Shown here: piece after piece, positions 1-11,000 of the stretch
Layout: every line of letters begins with the position of its first letter
How positions within the stretch are numbered: the stretch's first letter is position 1
Source: Hypoxylon rubiginosum
Taxonomy: Eukaryota; Ascomycota; Sordariomycetes; Xylariales; Hypoxylaceae
Reading direction: 5' to 3'
Length of the DNA: 64,000 nucleotides
Assembly (NCBI GenBank): GCA_902806565.1
Contig: CADCXA010000025.1
Span: forward strand, 248,001-312,000
The notes under the pieces: model-generated
Told to the model about the DNA's origin: nothing
The model's input: only the letters and a program-made list of their open reading frames with translations
Database searches by the model: none
Position numbers and translations under genes: made by a program

Positions 1-965
1 CGATATCCATAGTCTTCATTGATTTCAGGACTTGTTGGCTAGATTTTCCACTGTCCATGAACTTACTCAAGATTGCGACAGCGACGGCAACTCCGGGAAC
101 ACTAATGGCCCATCAGTTTACAACTCAGGTTGTTTCTTTCAAATGAAAAAACTCACTTCAGCCAGAAAATCCACTAGATAACCCGTACAGTTAGCATGTC
201 GCTTGAGCTGTGAGGAATCGAAGAGACCTACTCGCCATGTGCTCTGGTCGGATATCACACCCCCGAGAATAGGACCAAGCAAACTAGCCAGTGCAAAGAC
301 GGAACTGAGAATACCCGTACATATTCCAAGCTTGTCCATTGGCACCACTTGGGCCAATATAACAAACGTGAGAGAGTACATCCCGGAGCCGCCTACGCCT
401 TGAAACGCCCTGAAAATGATTCTAAGAGCATCTTGTTAGCCCGGAATAGGAGCGAACTGCAAATTTTCTTACAATTGAACCATAGTCTGTGAGACAGCAC
501 AGGCAATTGAAAAGATGCAAAAGATGAGATTCGCCACAAGGAGGAGCCATTTTGTGCCGAATGTGTCGCTTAGTTTGGACCAGATAAGTATGAAAGCTAA
601 TACGATTATTATTGCTATTCGACAGGTTCCGTAGACGAGATTTCTCACCATTGAACGTCAGGAGGTATGCAACAACAATCCATCCAGCGTTACTCAAGTC
701 GTTCAGGTCGTTCGCTATGTGGATGAGTGAAGTGCTGACGATAGTCGTCTCGAGCGAGCATAGAAAGAGTGATACCCAAAGCCTTGAGGTTTGTTAGCAT
801 ATCGGAACTATCGAAATACCCCTGGAGCTATACTGACCCTAAGATAACTAAGCTCAGCTGAATGTTACTTAAGACTTCTGCAGTCGCGGGTGTATCAGTC
901 GTTTCAATCGTAGTGTCGCTAGAAGGAGGCGCCGAGGAAGCTATCTGGATCTCGGATTTGGCCAT
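1..965 (-). CDS. MFS drug:H+ antiporter, DHA2-like (partial, C-terminus beyond left edge)
   Basis: Probable membrane exporter of the cluster product. I joined six exons on the minus strand: 965-838, 782-649, 596-473, 421-232, 173-157 and 101-1. The joined frame reads MAKSEIQIASS at the start. It continues through LETTIVSTSLIHIAND, the MFS loop motif IWSKLSDTFGTKW, then FRAFQGVGGSGMYSL, the motif-C-like segment ASLLGPILGGVISD and STWRWIFWLNVPG. These are the first six membrane spans of the 14-span DHA2 family that includes many secondary-metabolite pumps. All junctions keep frame; the first intron uses a less usual GTCAGT donor. The gene is divergent from the FAD monooxygenase, sharing about 700 bp of promoter. 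The C-terminal half lies outside the window. Family assignment is firm; substrate is inferred only from neighbours. Confidence 0.85.
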
Positions 966-1670
966 GACTGAGGTTCAAGCCTACAGAGTTCTATCGCCGT
1001 GCTTTGAAAAGGATATGCTCCTAAAGAATATGGAAAGCAGAGTAACCGAGACTCGTTTTTTGCAGGAGAATATGAAAGATAGAGGCTGGTTTTCATGAGT
1101 TGGTTGCACATATTGCATGCAGCTCTAACTTGCACCATTCTGCCAAGTTGAGCCAAGCCTGTCAGGACGATAGACGTTAAGCGCCTCGTCATCCTACGGT
1201 ACTTACAGGTAGGTATCTATTAGTTGTTTAGGTATTGCTAAAGGTCTCTCGAGGGAACTCCTCCCCATAGCCGAATTTAGCTGAATCCTTCGAATTAAAA
1301 GGCGCGGGTAGCTTGCATGGAGCTTATATTATCGAACGATGACCAGACCACCATCCCATGTTGGCATTTAACATCAGATCAGATCCTGCGCCGCACAGGA
1401 ATATCACCCGGCCTGTCAGCCGCAGCCAGGTACTAGTTACAATGCTGTGTACTTCACAAGTAGCTTCTATTGACATCCTGCATCCATCTTTGGTTCATCA
1501 TCGCAACAACATACGATGAGACGCGAGAGTGAAGTTGAGTTAAGGTGATCATAGAAACCATAATTTGTAGATAATGTAAAAAGCCACCAACAAGATGGTT
1601 GGAGAGCTCATTCACGCAGGCCTATGCGCACTCATTGTCATTGATATTGAAACTCCCAACTCTGAAAATA
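966..1670. promoter_or_regulatory. divergent intergenic promoter region, MFS exporter / FAD monooxygenase
   Basis: This 705-bp gap separates two divergently transcribed genes, so it must carry both promoters. A CGG-N8-CCG inverted pair at 1409-1422 has the form of a Zn2Cys6 binding site. It is a single occurrence and is only a candidate. I see no coding potential here. Confidence 0.45.
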
Positions 1671-3087
1671 ATGGCCGCAAAAGACAGTGCCGTTGATCTT
1701 GAGAAGCCCAAGCCTCTTCGAGTTGTAATCGTAGGCGCTGGAATTGGGGGTCTTGTCCTTACCCAACTCCTTCAAGGGGACCCCAAGTTTTCCGTTACTG
1801 TTTATGAACGAGGAGACAAAGATGAGGAAGCTAGCTCCCTTACCGGCTTCCGCATTCTCGTATCGAAGGAGATGCTTGCCGCACTGCGGACTCAGCTCCC
1901 GGCGTCGGTAACCGAGCTGCTGGAGAAAGGTGTCGGCATCCAGCCTCCCCGCGGACAGCACATCGCTTTGCTGGACCACAAGTGCCGGGTGAAGCTGGGC
2001 ATGACACCCAAGGACTTCCGGGATGCAAGCTGCGTCTCGCGATGGAAGCTGAGGACCGCGTTGCTGGAAGGTCTGGACGATGTCATACATTGGAAGACCG
2101 AGTTCGAGAGCTTTGAGTCACTAGGAAAGGGTGGCGTACGGATCCACTTTGCAGACGGCACAACAACCGAGTGCGACGTCCTCGTTGGTGCAGATGGAGC
2201 CGGTAGCAAGATCAGGAAGCAGCTCGTCCCAAGCTCGAAGAGAGATACCCTCGGGATTACTGTCCTATATTTCAAGATGCCTCTCACCCGAGAGACTGAA
2301 TTGATGATGCCCTTCGGCTCGGGCTGCCTTGTGAGTAATCCAAGATTTTAGCAACGAGATCTGGTGAAGCTAACTGCTTGGTGTTGAAAAGGTCATGGGC
2401 CCACGGAGCTCGATGGTTGTCTCCTATTACAAGGACAAAGCGATCCCGTACGGACCGTATAACCTCAAGTCCCTTGATCCCGAGGGCTCCTATCTGATGT
2501 GTGGACTGGGCTGCTACACGGATGAATTCATCGACCAGAGCAAACACCCCGACGAAATGACCCCGGAGGAATTGAAAGCGGACTGGATGGCCCGGACCAA
2601 GCACTGGAATCCCCTTCTTCGCTCGCTGATCTCCATGACTATCCCTGAATCTGTTTATGTGGCACACGTCAAGACTCAGCACAAGATGAAGCACTGGAAA
2701 ACTCAGAATGTCGTCCTCCTTGGCGATGCTGCTCATAGGTAAGGCATTTGTCTTGGTAGAATCCTGCATGTCATTGCTAACCAGAGTGCTAGTATGACCC
2801 CCTATTTGGGAAAAGGCGCCACATCAGCCATTGCCGACTCGTTGTCTCTAGCCAAGCACCTTAGGCAGCTAAACTCGCAAGGCTTCGACAAGTTGCCGGC
2901 TGTGTTGGAAGACTACACAGCGGGTATGTTGAAGGAGGGGTTTAAGATGCAGAAGAAGAGCAAAGTGGTTCATGATGTCGTCTTCATGGGTACTACCCCT
3001 TTTATGGGGCATTGCCGAAATGCTTTCCTCAGATTGGTTGGATTGTTTGCCGGAAGTAGTGACGACAGAGGTACAAGGACAGCATAA
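1671..3087 (+). CDS. FAD-dependent monooxygenase (group A flavoprotein hydroxylase)
   Basis: Predicted NAD(P)H-dependent hydroxylase or epoxidase acting on the cluster metabolite. Three exons (1671-2330, 2392-2738, 2793-3087) encode 433 residues. The dinucleotide-binding motif VVIVGAGIGGL lies at residues 17-27, the DG motif is VLVGADGAGS, and the FAD ribityl-binding GDAAHS at 331-336 is rebuilt across the second intron, followed by MTPYLGKGATSAIADS. Length is normal for the family. I start at the ATG at 1671 (A at -3, G at +4); the frame is open further upstream but only from a TTG. It lies next to the exporter and in the same locus as the HR-PKS. The substrate cannot be read from the sequence; hydroxylation of the polyketide chain is inference. 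Confidence 0.85.
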
Positions 3088-3441
3088 GTTTTAGCAATAC
3101 CAATCATTTCCGGGTTCTACCCGCCCCGGCCGTCGGAGAGGTCTCCATCGACGGTCCACCCTACCGTCTTCCGTTTTACGGTGGGCCCGGAAGACCCCTT
3201 TCTTTAGCAACATACAGCACGGCTTATAATGAAGCCTTTTTAATAAAATTTCGTTCGTAATATAGATTGGGTACCTATGCTTTTTTATCCCGTTACACAT
3301 ACTACGTAGAGTGGCTGGCTGAGGGCTGCATTGAGGCTGGGGGAACCCCGCCTTTGCGCGCTGGTCGTATAAAGGGGGCCCTCAGGCAGAGTCAACATCT
3401 TCTTATTGCTCACTAAATCAACCCATTTCAATGGGAAATCG
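3088..3441. promoter_or_regulatory. intergenic region with TATA box
   Basis: This 354-bp gap has no coding signal. A clear TATAAA at 3368-3373 lies 69 bp ahead of the ATG at 3442. It supports a real transcription unit starting there. Confidence 0.4.
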
Positions 3442-3942
3442 ATGGCTAGCCCTCAGCCAAAATGGGATACGACCCAGGATACACCGCCCGCACTGTACGC
3501 GATAACCATTTCCCTCTAATACCCTAAGACATCATGTCACATACTAACGAGCAGCGTAGCCCTGCTATTACTCCGATCAGCAACAGCAACAGCGAAAGCA
3601 ACAGCCTTAGCTCCAGCACCAGCAGCAGCATCAACAACGGCTGCGGCACCAGCTATAGCACCAGTACCAGTACCAGCACCAGCACCAGCACTAGCACCAG
3701 CGCCATTACCATTACCGTTTCCGTTAGTAATTACTACTGCCGACCTCCAACTATCCTCCAGAATTCACGTATCCGTAGAGCCCGGCACCGATGGCTCCTC
3801 AAGAATGATAACACCTTTCTACAATACCGCAGACAAGGCTCTAGATGGCCTCTCCAGCTACGCCGATATTACTCTCCATTACTGCAAGGGAACTCCCCAC
3901 GCGTTATCGCTGCTATCACCGCAACCACGGCGGCTGGTGTAA
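3442..3942 (+). CDS. hypothetical Ala/Pro-rich small protein (two exons)
   Basis: I do not recognise this gene. Two exons, 3442-3494 and 3555-3942, are joined across a 60-nt intron (GTACGC donor, perfect TACTAAC branch site, CAG acceptor) and encode 146 residues. The protein starts MASPQPKWDTTQD, has a hydrophobic patch VALLLLRS, then a long Ala/Pro/Val tract made by imperfect trinucleotide repeats. It ends with an ordinary-looking domain containing IHVSVEPGTDGSS, MITPFYNTADKALDGL and YADITLHYCKGTPH. Another frame over the same bases (3534-3968) gives a Ser/Thr-rich protein of similar size. I prefer the first frame because its C-terminal half looks like a folded protein and it begins 69 bp after a TATA box. 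It sits between the FAD monooxygenase and the FSH1 hydrolase; its role is unknown. Confidence 0.4.
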
Positions 3943-4115
3943 TTTGGTACTCCGGGGTCAAAGAGTAAACTATGTATAGTTAGGAGTTAGTCAGCCCTAG
4001 TTTCCACTATACTGGATGGTGCCTAGGCCATTACACAAGCTGTGTGATGTTCCAGATATACGTGAATTCTACTTGTATTGTGCGACCTTCGTTCTCAAAT
4101 TACAGCACTATTGAT

Positions 4116-4955
4116 TCAGTGGCCGCACATAGCTCGCTCAATCCCCTTCTGCACTATTCTTGCCATATCCCCCGTGACTTCTATTCCTCGCGGAATGTCG
4201 TGACCACTACCATGTGCATACTCCAATCTGTTCCTTGGCTCGCACATATTCTTCAAGTTTAAACTCTCCTGATAGGCAGGATCTTTGCGCCCGTAAATGT
4301 GCACCGTGGGGATCTTGATTCTTCTATTCTTGCCCTCCAGCTCTTGGGGGTTAATGCGACTCCATGAACCGTCCATCTCGGACACGGACAAGGCACTACT
4401 ACCACAGATGAAAATGGCAAGCCGGAATGGCGGTGGTGAGAAACGATCCAGAGCCTGGTAGGACAATAGGAATGAGCCGAGGAGAGCAGCCCCTTGAGAA
4501 AAACCTATACAACCATCGAAAGGGCCATCCTCATCTATGATGTCTCTAAGAAGTTCCAAAGCTTCGCGATGAGTAGATGCTCCTAGACTTGGCCCGTACC
4601 AGGCCTTATAGCTCTCACAGTTAAAGACGTCGTCAATTCCTATAGTTACCTAAGTTAAGTATTTCGTACCAAAGAAATAATAACGAATAGGGGAAGCTAC
4701 CTGGTGCCGCTGGAACTTCATACTCGCCCTCGTAGAACTCGAAGTTATGATTCTTGCCAAGGGCTTGTCGAAGAGGCCCTATATTCAAAGCGTGTTAGTA
4801 TCGAGTATCCCCGGGGATGGCCTTTATGTGTTCACCTGTCTGAGTTTCAAATATCTGCATTGTCCTGTCAGTACATAGTTGATACATCAACGAGAGAGGG
4901 TTGCTATGCTCACCTCAGCACTCGTCCCCATACCATGCAAACAAAGAAACCTCAT
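4116..4955 (-). CDS. FSH1-family serine hydrolase (candidate trans-acting PKS thioesterase)
   Basis: Alpha/beta hydrolase of the fungal FSH1 family, which includes stand-alone enzymes such as LovG that free chains from HR-PKSs. Four exons (4955-4914, 4854-4836, 4778-4701, 4639-4116) give 220 residues, the usual length. The N-terminus MRFLCLHGMGTSAE is typical. The nucleophile is Ser94 in GFSQG, the acid is Asp166 in YGRKDP, and the base is His193 in GSGHDIPRG. The third acceptor is preceded by a perfect TACTAAC branch site. All catalytic residues are present. The HR-PKS in this locus has no thioesterase or reductase domain, so off-loading by this enzyme is a reasonable inference. A tailoring esterase is the alternative. 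Confidence 0.85.
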
Positions 4956-5470
4956 CGTAGCTGTTATCTAAGGTTACTGTACTCAAGTTCGTAAGATGAT
5001 ATTTACACTTCTCGAGAATATTACAAAGGAGAGGAAGTACTAAAGGAGGCACGAATGTGAGTGAGTCCCCTTCACGCTATACCCGACTATGAATATAGCA
5101 CATCGAACCAGCCCATGATCCACTTTCGTATTAGTCCTTACGGGATCCCCTGCTAGTAGTAGGAACTTCATTGACTCGATACGGTAGGGCTGAGCAAGGG
5201 TGAGCTTTCAAGCTCTATGGAGCTAATTATGTTGCATTTTTGTTTATTACGCAACCGAAAGAATATCTCTCAGCCACCAAGCCTCTAAATCCTTCACGGC
5301 TGTAAGATGGTTCGATCTATGACAAGAAGATATACTATCCCCCTCCTTTTTAACTAGGCGGATATCGCCTATCCTTAAAGCCAACAAATCCTTCTCGTCC
5401 AGTCAGCAACTTTTACCCCATTTCGGATGAAATTGCACCTCGACGCCGCACAGGCGCATACATGAGAACC
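4956..5470. other. intergenic region between UDP-glycosyltransferase and FSH1 hydrolase
   Basis: This 515-bp gap lies between two minus-strand genes. It would hold the FSH1 promoter and the glycosyltransferase 3' region. I see no further gene or distinct repeat. Confidence 0.4.
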
Positions 5471-7159
5471 CTAAGCTCGACTTCGAAGCACTTTTACCAA
5501 TGTCCAGCCTAAATATCCTACCGCAGCCGTAGATGTTACAGCGAGACAAGTCAGATCCCAGTTCTGGGCCCGCCACGCGGACATCCTAGCATCAGCAGTC
5601 TGCAGGTGCATCGGCCGCCTCCTGCAGCTACTCTCGCTAGCCGTCGCCTCGGGTGGTACGAGGCTGAACCGGTGGTCGAAGAGCACCTCCTCGATCAGAT
5701 CAGCGCCAAACTCCTTCTTGCGAGCCGAGACGCGAGCGATGTGACCCATCCGGCGCACGTCCTGCGCGATCGTCCCATCGATATCTTGCAGCAGAACACG
5801 CGACTTCGCCAGGATCTCGGCTTCGGAGAAGCTCGCCTTGTCGAGCGTCAGGCCCACCCCTGCCTCCCGGATGCGGAGCCCGTTCAGTGGTTGATCGAAA
5901 AAGAAGCCCATGCTCAACATGGGCGTTTCGTGAAACGTAGCTTCGTTCACGCTGCTGCCGCCCCCGTGCGTCACGAATAAGACGGTTTCCCGAAGTGCAA
6001 GAATAGCTCGCTGAGGCGCGAACGGTGTGAAAAACCAGGATTGATCAAGGTTGTCTAAGATATCGCCTACCTGAGTGCTTCCATGGCGCGACTTCTGGTC
6101 ACGATTGAAGAGCTTGCGCTGCGTCTCGCCGGCTGCCCAGATGATGCCGTCTATGAGACCGTCGTTCAGAAGGTCCGAGAAAGCTCCAATGAATTTCTCG
6201 AGATCCTGTGTGGATATCTGAATGTGCGTGCCGAAAGAGACGTACATGACACGATGGTGAGCACCATAGAATGCCTCAAGGGTCCCGTCCAGGGGCTGGA
6301 ACTCTTCAGATAGAATAGGACCAATTGGCGCGACGAGTGGGGGTAAATCCTTGGGAACCTCTAGGCCCCAGAAAGAGTTGACGAGCACGAGATAGTCAGG
6401 CTTCTTCAATATCGGCAGGGTATAGCTGATACCAGCTTTCCGTCGCATCTGCCGTACGAATCTGAGGTATGGAATAACGGCCGATACAGCGCGTAAAGGC
6501 CGAAGGGCGGCACGGGTCCTCGTCCATAGTGAAGCGTGCTCACTTGATAATGCGTCTACCTGAAATCCGGGGATACCCGGGACGTAGGAAGCCCCCACCA
6601 TAGCGTAGGGCATCTGAGGCCAGATCGTAGCGATAGGGATGCCGGTCTGATGCTGGATATCCCTGACGGCTGAGTCGACGAAGAAGTCGGCAACGATCAT
6701 GTCAGGCTTGTAGACTTGGCAAATGTCCTTCAGGAAGGAATAATCCGAGGCCCAGAAGGCATCCACATTGAACTTTGGACGAAAGTAATCCCGATAATCC
6801 TTTCTGATATCGGACTTCTGCATCTGGAGGTAATGTTCCGACTCGACTTGGGGGTCCATAGGGGGTCCCATGGTGTAGACGCTCGATAAGAAGCTGTATT
6901 CGGCTCCTTCGACCCATTTCTCCTGGCCTTTGTGAGTCGCCAAGGCTAGGCGATGACCACGCGCCGATAAAATGCGGCCCAGTTCAAGGACGGGAGCTAT
7001 CCGCAAGGCAGGGGTTAGAATACCTAGGACATGATGTACCGGAAACTAGAATGGGCATCTCAAACCTGCATGTGTGAACCCCCCGGTCCCAACTACCAAG
7101 AGGATCGCAGTGCCGGCTCCTATTTTCGGCCCTTGGATGTCGCCTGATGTGAAAGACAT
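5471..7159 (-). CDS. UDP-glycosyltransferase (GT1 family) with C-terminal membrane anchor
   Basis: Predicted to transfer a sugar from a UDP-sugar to a lipophilic acceptor, here probably the polyketide. Two exons (7159-7066 and 6996-5471) encode 539 residues. The first exon reads MSFTSGDIQGPK... LLVVGTGGFTH. The splice gives HAAPVLELGRILSARGH, the family's N-terminal acceptor-domain start. The donor-binding signature lies around residues 355-395: FAPQRAIL, then THGGGSSVNEA and FFFDQPLNG. A hydrophobic segment near the C-terminus (LAVTSTAAVGYLGWTLVKVL) should anchor the enzyme to a membrane. It is divergent from the HR-PKS across a 910-bp promoter, suggesting co-regulation. O- versus C-glycosylation and the sugar cannot be decided from sequence. 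Confidence 0.9.
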
Positions 7160-8069
7160 TGTTGAGGTGCCTTGATGCGAAATGAACTAGATAATCCTTC
7201 GAGGCGTCTCCTTTTGGCGTGTTTACTAACGAACATAGAAGTGTTAAAGACGAGCGAATGACTAGGGATAGTTAGTATTTTTAAATAATTTTCACGCCAT
7301 CTCTAGTAGATATCGAATGATGATGGAGACGGTAGATTGGGCTAGCTGCTTCGCCGCACGAGAAGGGAGCCAATATGCACAACAGGTCGTACGATTCTGC
7401 GCGGGATCTTGCCAAGCTTTCAAAGTCCTACGATACCCTTTGAGGACCGGAGAATTATTGAGAAACAAGGGTGCCACGCGCCGCCTAGCCTTCAGTGCTA
7501 CGTAGGACAACCTTAATCGAGCTACAGCTATTAGATCCTGTTCAGCTCGAGCTACCCCTGTCTATTCGTATAGACTATCATTGGCCTACAAGCTCAGCTC
7601 CAGTCATCGACATGATTGGACGGATCCTTGAGCTATTCTCATCACCAACATCAAGCCATGATGGCCAACGAAGGATAAGGCATACTGGGACCTTTTCATC
7701 ATGACTAAAAACAACTGATGGTTCATCTTGATCACTGTAGGCATCCGAATCCTATGAACATGTACTCTGAAAGTACCCGTAAGAAACGACATATTTACGA
7801 AAGTTATATGTCGAAAGATGGCGCAAGAAGACGTCGAAAGAGCTGTTCTAACGTACGAGAATGACTTGAGGCTATCTCCATCGGCCGGAGGTCGACGTGA
7901 GCCGCTTAATCTGCTGTGTCGGTGTTACCAGGCTGGTGTTATAATAATCATTGGATCTGTTGACTTTGAAAACGCATCTCAACCTGTCAAGCACGTATCC
8001 ATTCCAATCTAAGCTTCTTAAACACTCTTTAATCCGCTAGCTTGCTCGGTCATCCATTGTATCAACACA
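7160..8069. promoter_or_regulatory. divergent promoter region, UDP-glycosyltransferase / HR-PKS
   Basis: A 910-bp gap between two outward-reading genes. The short ORFs in it show no recognisable protein. A CGGCCG core lies near 7881-7886, but no repeated operator stands out. It is the most likely place for a pathway-specific regulator to act in this locus, although no such regulator gene is seen within the left cluster itself. Confidence 0.4.
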
Positions 8070-11000
8070 ATGTCGTTTCAAAGAGGTGAGACATCAAGCT
8101 CCATCTCCAGCGATGGCCTCCCCCCTATTGCCATCGTGGGGATGGCATGCAAGTTCCCGGGCGGTGCCTCGAGCCCGAGCAAGCTCTGGGATATGATTGC
8201 TAGAAAGCAGTCAGGGCGATGCGACATTCCCAAGAGTCGCATGAACGTCGATGCTTTCTATCACCCAGACCCAGATAGAAATGGAACAGTACGTTACCTA
8301 CCTGACAGAGCAACTTGTATATGGATGACCACTTACATAAAGCCACATAGTTCAACATCCGAGCCGCCCATTTCTTAGAGGAAGACATCTCCGCATTCGA
8401 TGCGGCATTCTTTTCCATCTCGCCAGCTGAAGCCACGGGGATGGACCCACAGCAGCGGATGATGATGGAGGCCGCCTACGAAGCGATCGAAAATGCTGGC
8501 ATCCCGATGGAAGACCTATCGGGATCCAATACCAGCTGCTACGTCGGCTGCTTCTCCCGAGACTATAACGAGATGCTGACGCATGACCCCGAGACGTCTC
8601 CAGTATATGTCTCGACCGGAAACGGGGCTGCGATCCTCTCGAATCGCGTCAGCTACTTCTTCGACCTCAAAGGTCCTAGTCTGACGGTCGATACGGCTTG
8701 CAGCAGTAGTCTTGTTGCTCTCCATCTCGCGTGCCAGAGCCTTCGCAATGGGGAGAGCAAGGCCGCCCTCGTCGGAGGTACCAATCTCATCTTCAATCCG
8801 GACGTCATGATTGCTATGTCAAACGTCCACTTCTTAGGGCCCGACGCCAAGTGTCATACGTATGACGCCAGCGCGAATGGGTATTCTCGTGGAGAAGGAA
8901 TAGCCGCCATCTTCATTAAGCCTCTAGAGGACGCTATCAGAGATAACGACACTATCCGTGCAGTCATTAGAGGAACAGCTTGTAACCAGGTATGTACACA
9001 TAATCTTGCATCATTTTCTGTAATAGGGATAACTGTTACACAAACTGCGGTGCTGCTTATGTAACATTATTTTGCCCCTATTTACCCCTATTCCCCTCTG
9101 AAATGGCAAGTGATTGATATCTAACCACACAACATATAGGATGGAAGAACTGCTGGAATAATGCTTCCATCTCGAGAGGCACAGGAATCTCTCATCCGGT
9201 CTGCTTACCAGAGCGCCAAGTGTGATCCAGCCGCCGTCGGCTACTTCGAAGCTCACGGTACGGGCACTCCTGCAGGAGACCCACTCGAGGCAGGGGCAAT
9301 TGGTTCCACATTAGGTCGCTACCGGGGTCCGGGCGATGAAAATCGCCTGTATGTCGGAAGCGTCAAGACCAATATCGGTCACCTCGAAGGGGCAAGCGGG
9401 CTGGCAGGTATTATCAAGACTGTCGTAGCCCTGGAGAAAGGCTTGATCCCGCCTAACCTCTACTTCGAAAAGGGTAACGAGGCGATCGACTTCGAAGGTT
9501 GGGATATCAAGGTCCCGACAGAGGTGACCGCTTGGCCTGGACACGGTGTGAGGCGGGCCAGCATCAACTCCTTCGGCTTTGGTGGTACGAATGCCCACGT
9601 CATCCTCGACGATGCTTATCACTATCTAAAGACACGAGCCTTGAAAGCATCGCATTGCACTTCTATCCTACCACAGCTTCCGGAGCACGGCTTTGTTCCC
9701 GAGGTTGAAACCCCGGGTAGCTCAGGATATGTATCAGCTGAGAGCGATGAGTTCTTTGGCGACGGTACCGGGAAGAACCAGTACCGAATCTTTGCGTGGT
9801 CCACTCACGAGGAGGGAATCGCCAAGGATAGCGCCGCCGCCTACGCTTCAGAGCTCAGGACTCGCAAGGACGTAGTTGAGAGCCGGTTCCTCGCCGATCT
9901 TTCCTACACTCTGTGCCAGAGACGTTCACGCATGGCATTGAAGTTCTTCATTGTTGCGAATTCGCTCAATGACCTTGCTACTAAACTCGAGAATACCAGG
10001 CAAAAGCCAATCCGGTCGAATGTAAGTTCCGATAATACTTCCTACAATCGAGAATTTCTCTAACTTGTATTTATAGGCCCGCCAAGCCCCTCATGTCGCC
10101 TTCGTGTTCACAGGACAAGGGGCTCAGTGGTGGGGAATGGGGAGAGAGCTCCTCCAAACATATCCAGTCTACAAGAAGTCCATAATATCTGCTGAGCAGA
10201 CACTGAAGTCACTCGGCTGCAGCTGGTCCTTGACGGAAGAACTCACCAAGGACAAGGGGGCTTCTCGTGTTAGTGAAGCCGAGATTAGCCAGCCAGTCTG
10301 TACAGTTGTTCAACTGGCTCTCGTCAACCTGTTGGCCGACTGGGGAGTGATACCCCAAAAGGTCATTGGTCATTCGAGCGGTGAAATAGCCGCGGCTTAT
10401 GCGGCCGGGAAGCTCACGTTCAACTCTGCCGTCAAGGTGGCTTTCTATAGAGGTATCGTATCAAACCAGGTACATCAGACTGGCGCAATGCTGGCATGTG
10501 GACTTTCCAAAGAAGCGGCAGAAGAACAGTTTGCTCATATTGACCCCTCGCTTGGCAAAATTGTGGTGGCCTGCATCAACAGCCCGTCGAATGTTACCAT
10601 TTCGGGCGATGTCGCCGCGATTGAAGAGCTGGAGCGGATTCTCCAAGGCGAAAAGATCTTTGCCAGGCAGCTCAAAGTTCAGACAGCCTACCATTCTCAC
10701 CATATGCTTGAAGTTGCCGACGAATATCTTCAGCTACTCGCAGACCTCGAAGCCCCCATAGGCTCTTCCCATTTCTCCAGCGAAATGGTCTCTACGGTTA
10801 CCTGCACCTCGGTGGCAGGCATGAACCTCGACGCGAAGTACTGGGTCGATAACATGCTTTCGCCTGTGCGATTCTCGGAAGGCCTACAACTACTATGTAG
10901 CCCAAAGACGAGCAGTAGGGGTCGGTCTAAGAAACTCGGCAACACGGATTCTATCAACGTTCTTCTTGAAGTTGGACCGCATTCCGCACTCGCTGGACCT

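Noticed and set aside
1599..1670. Upstream extension of the FAD monooxygenase
   Set aside because: The frame there begins at a TTG, not an ATG; the ATG at 1671 gives the usual N-terminus just before the FAD motif.
3534..3968. 144-codon Ser/Thr-rich ORF
   Set aside because: Produced by a trinucleotide repeat; the other frame, spliced by a 60-nt intron and starting after a TATA box, looks more like a real protein. I keep some doubt.
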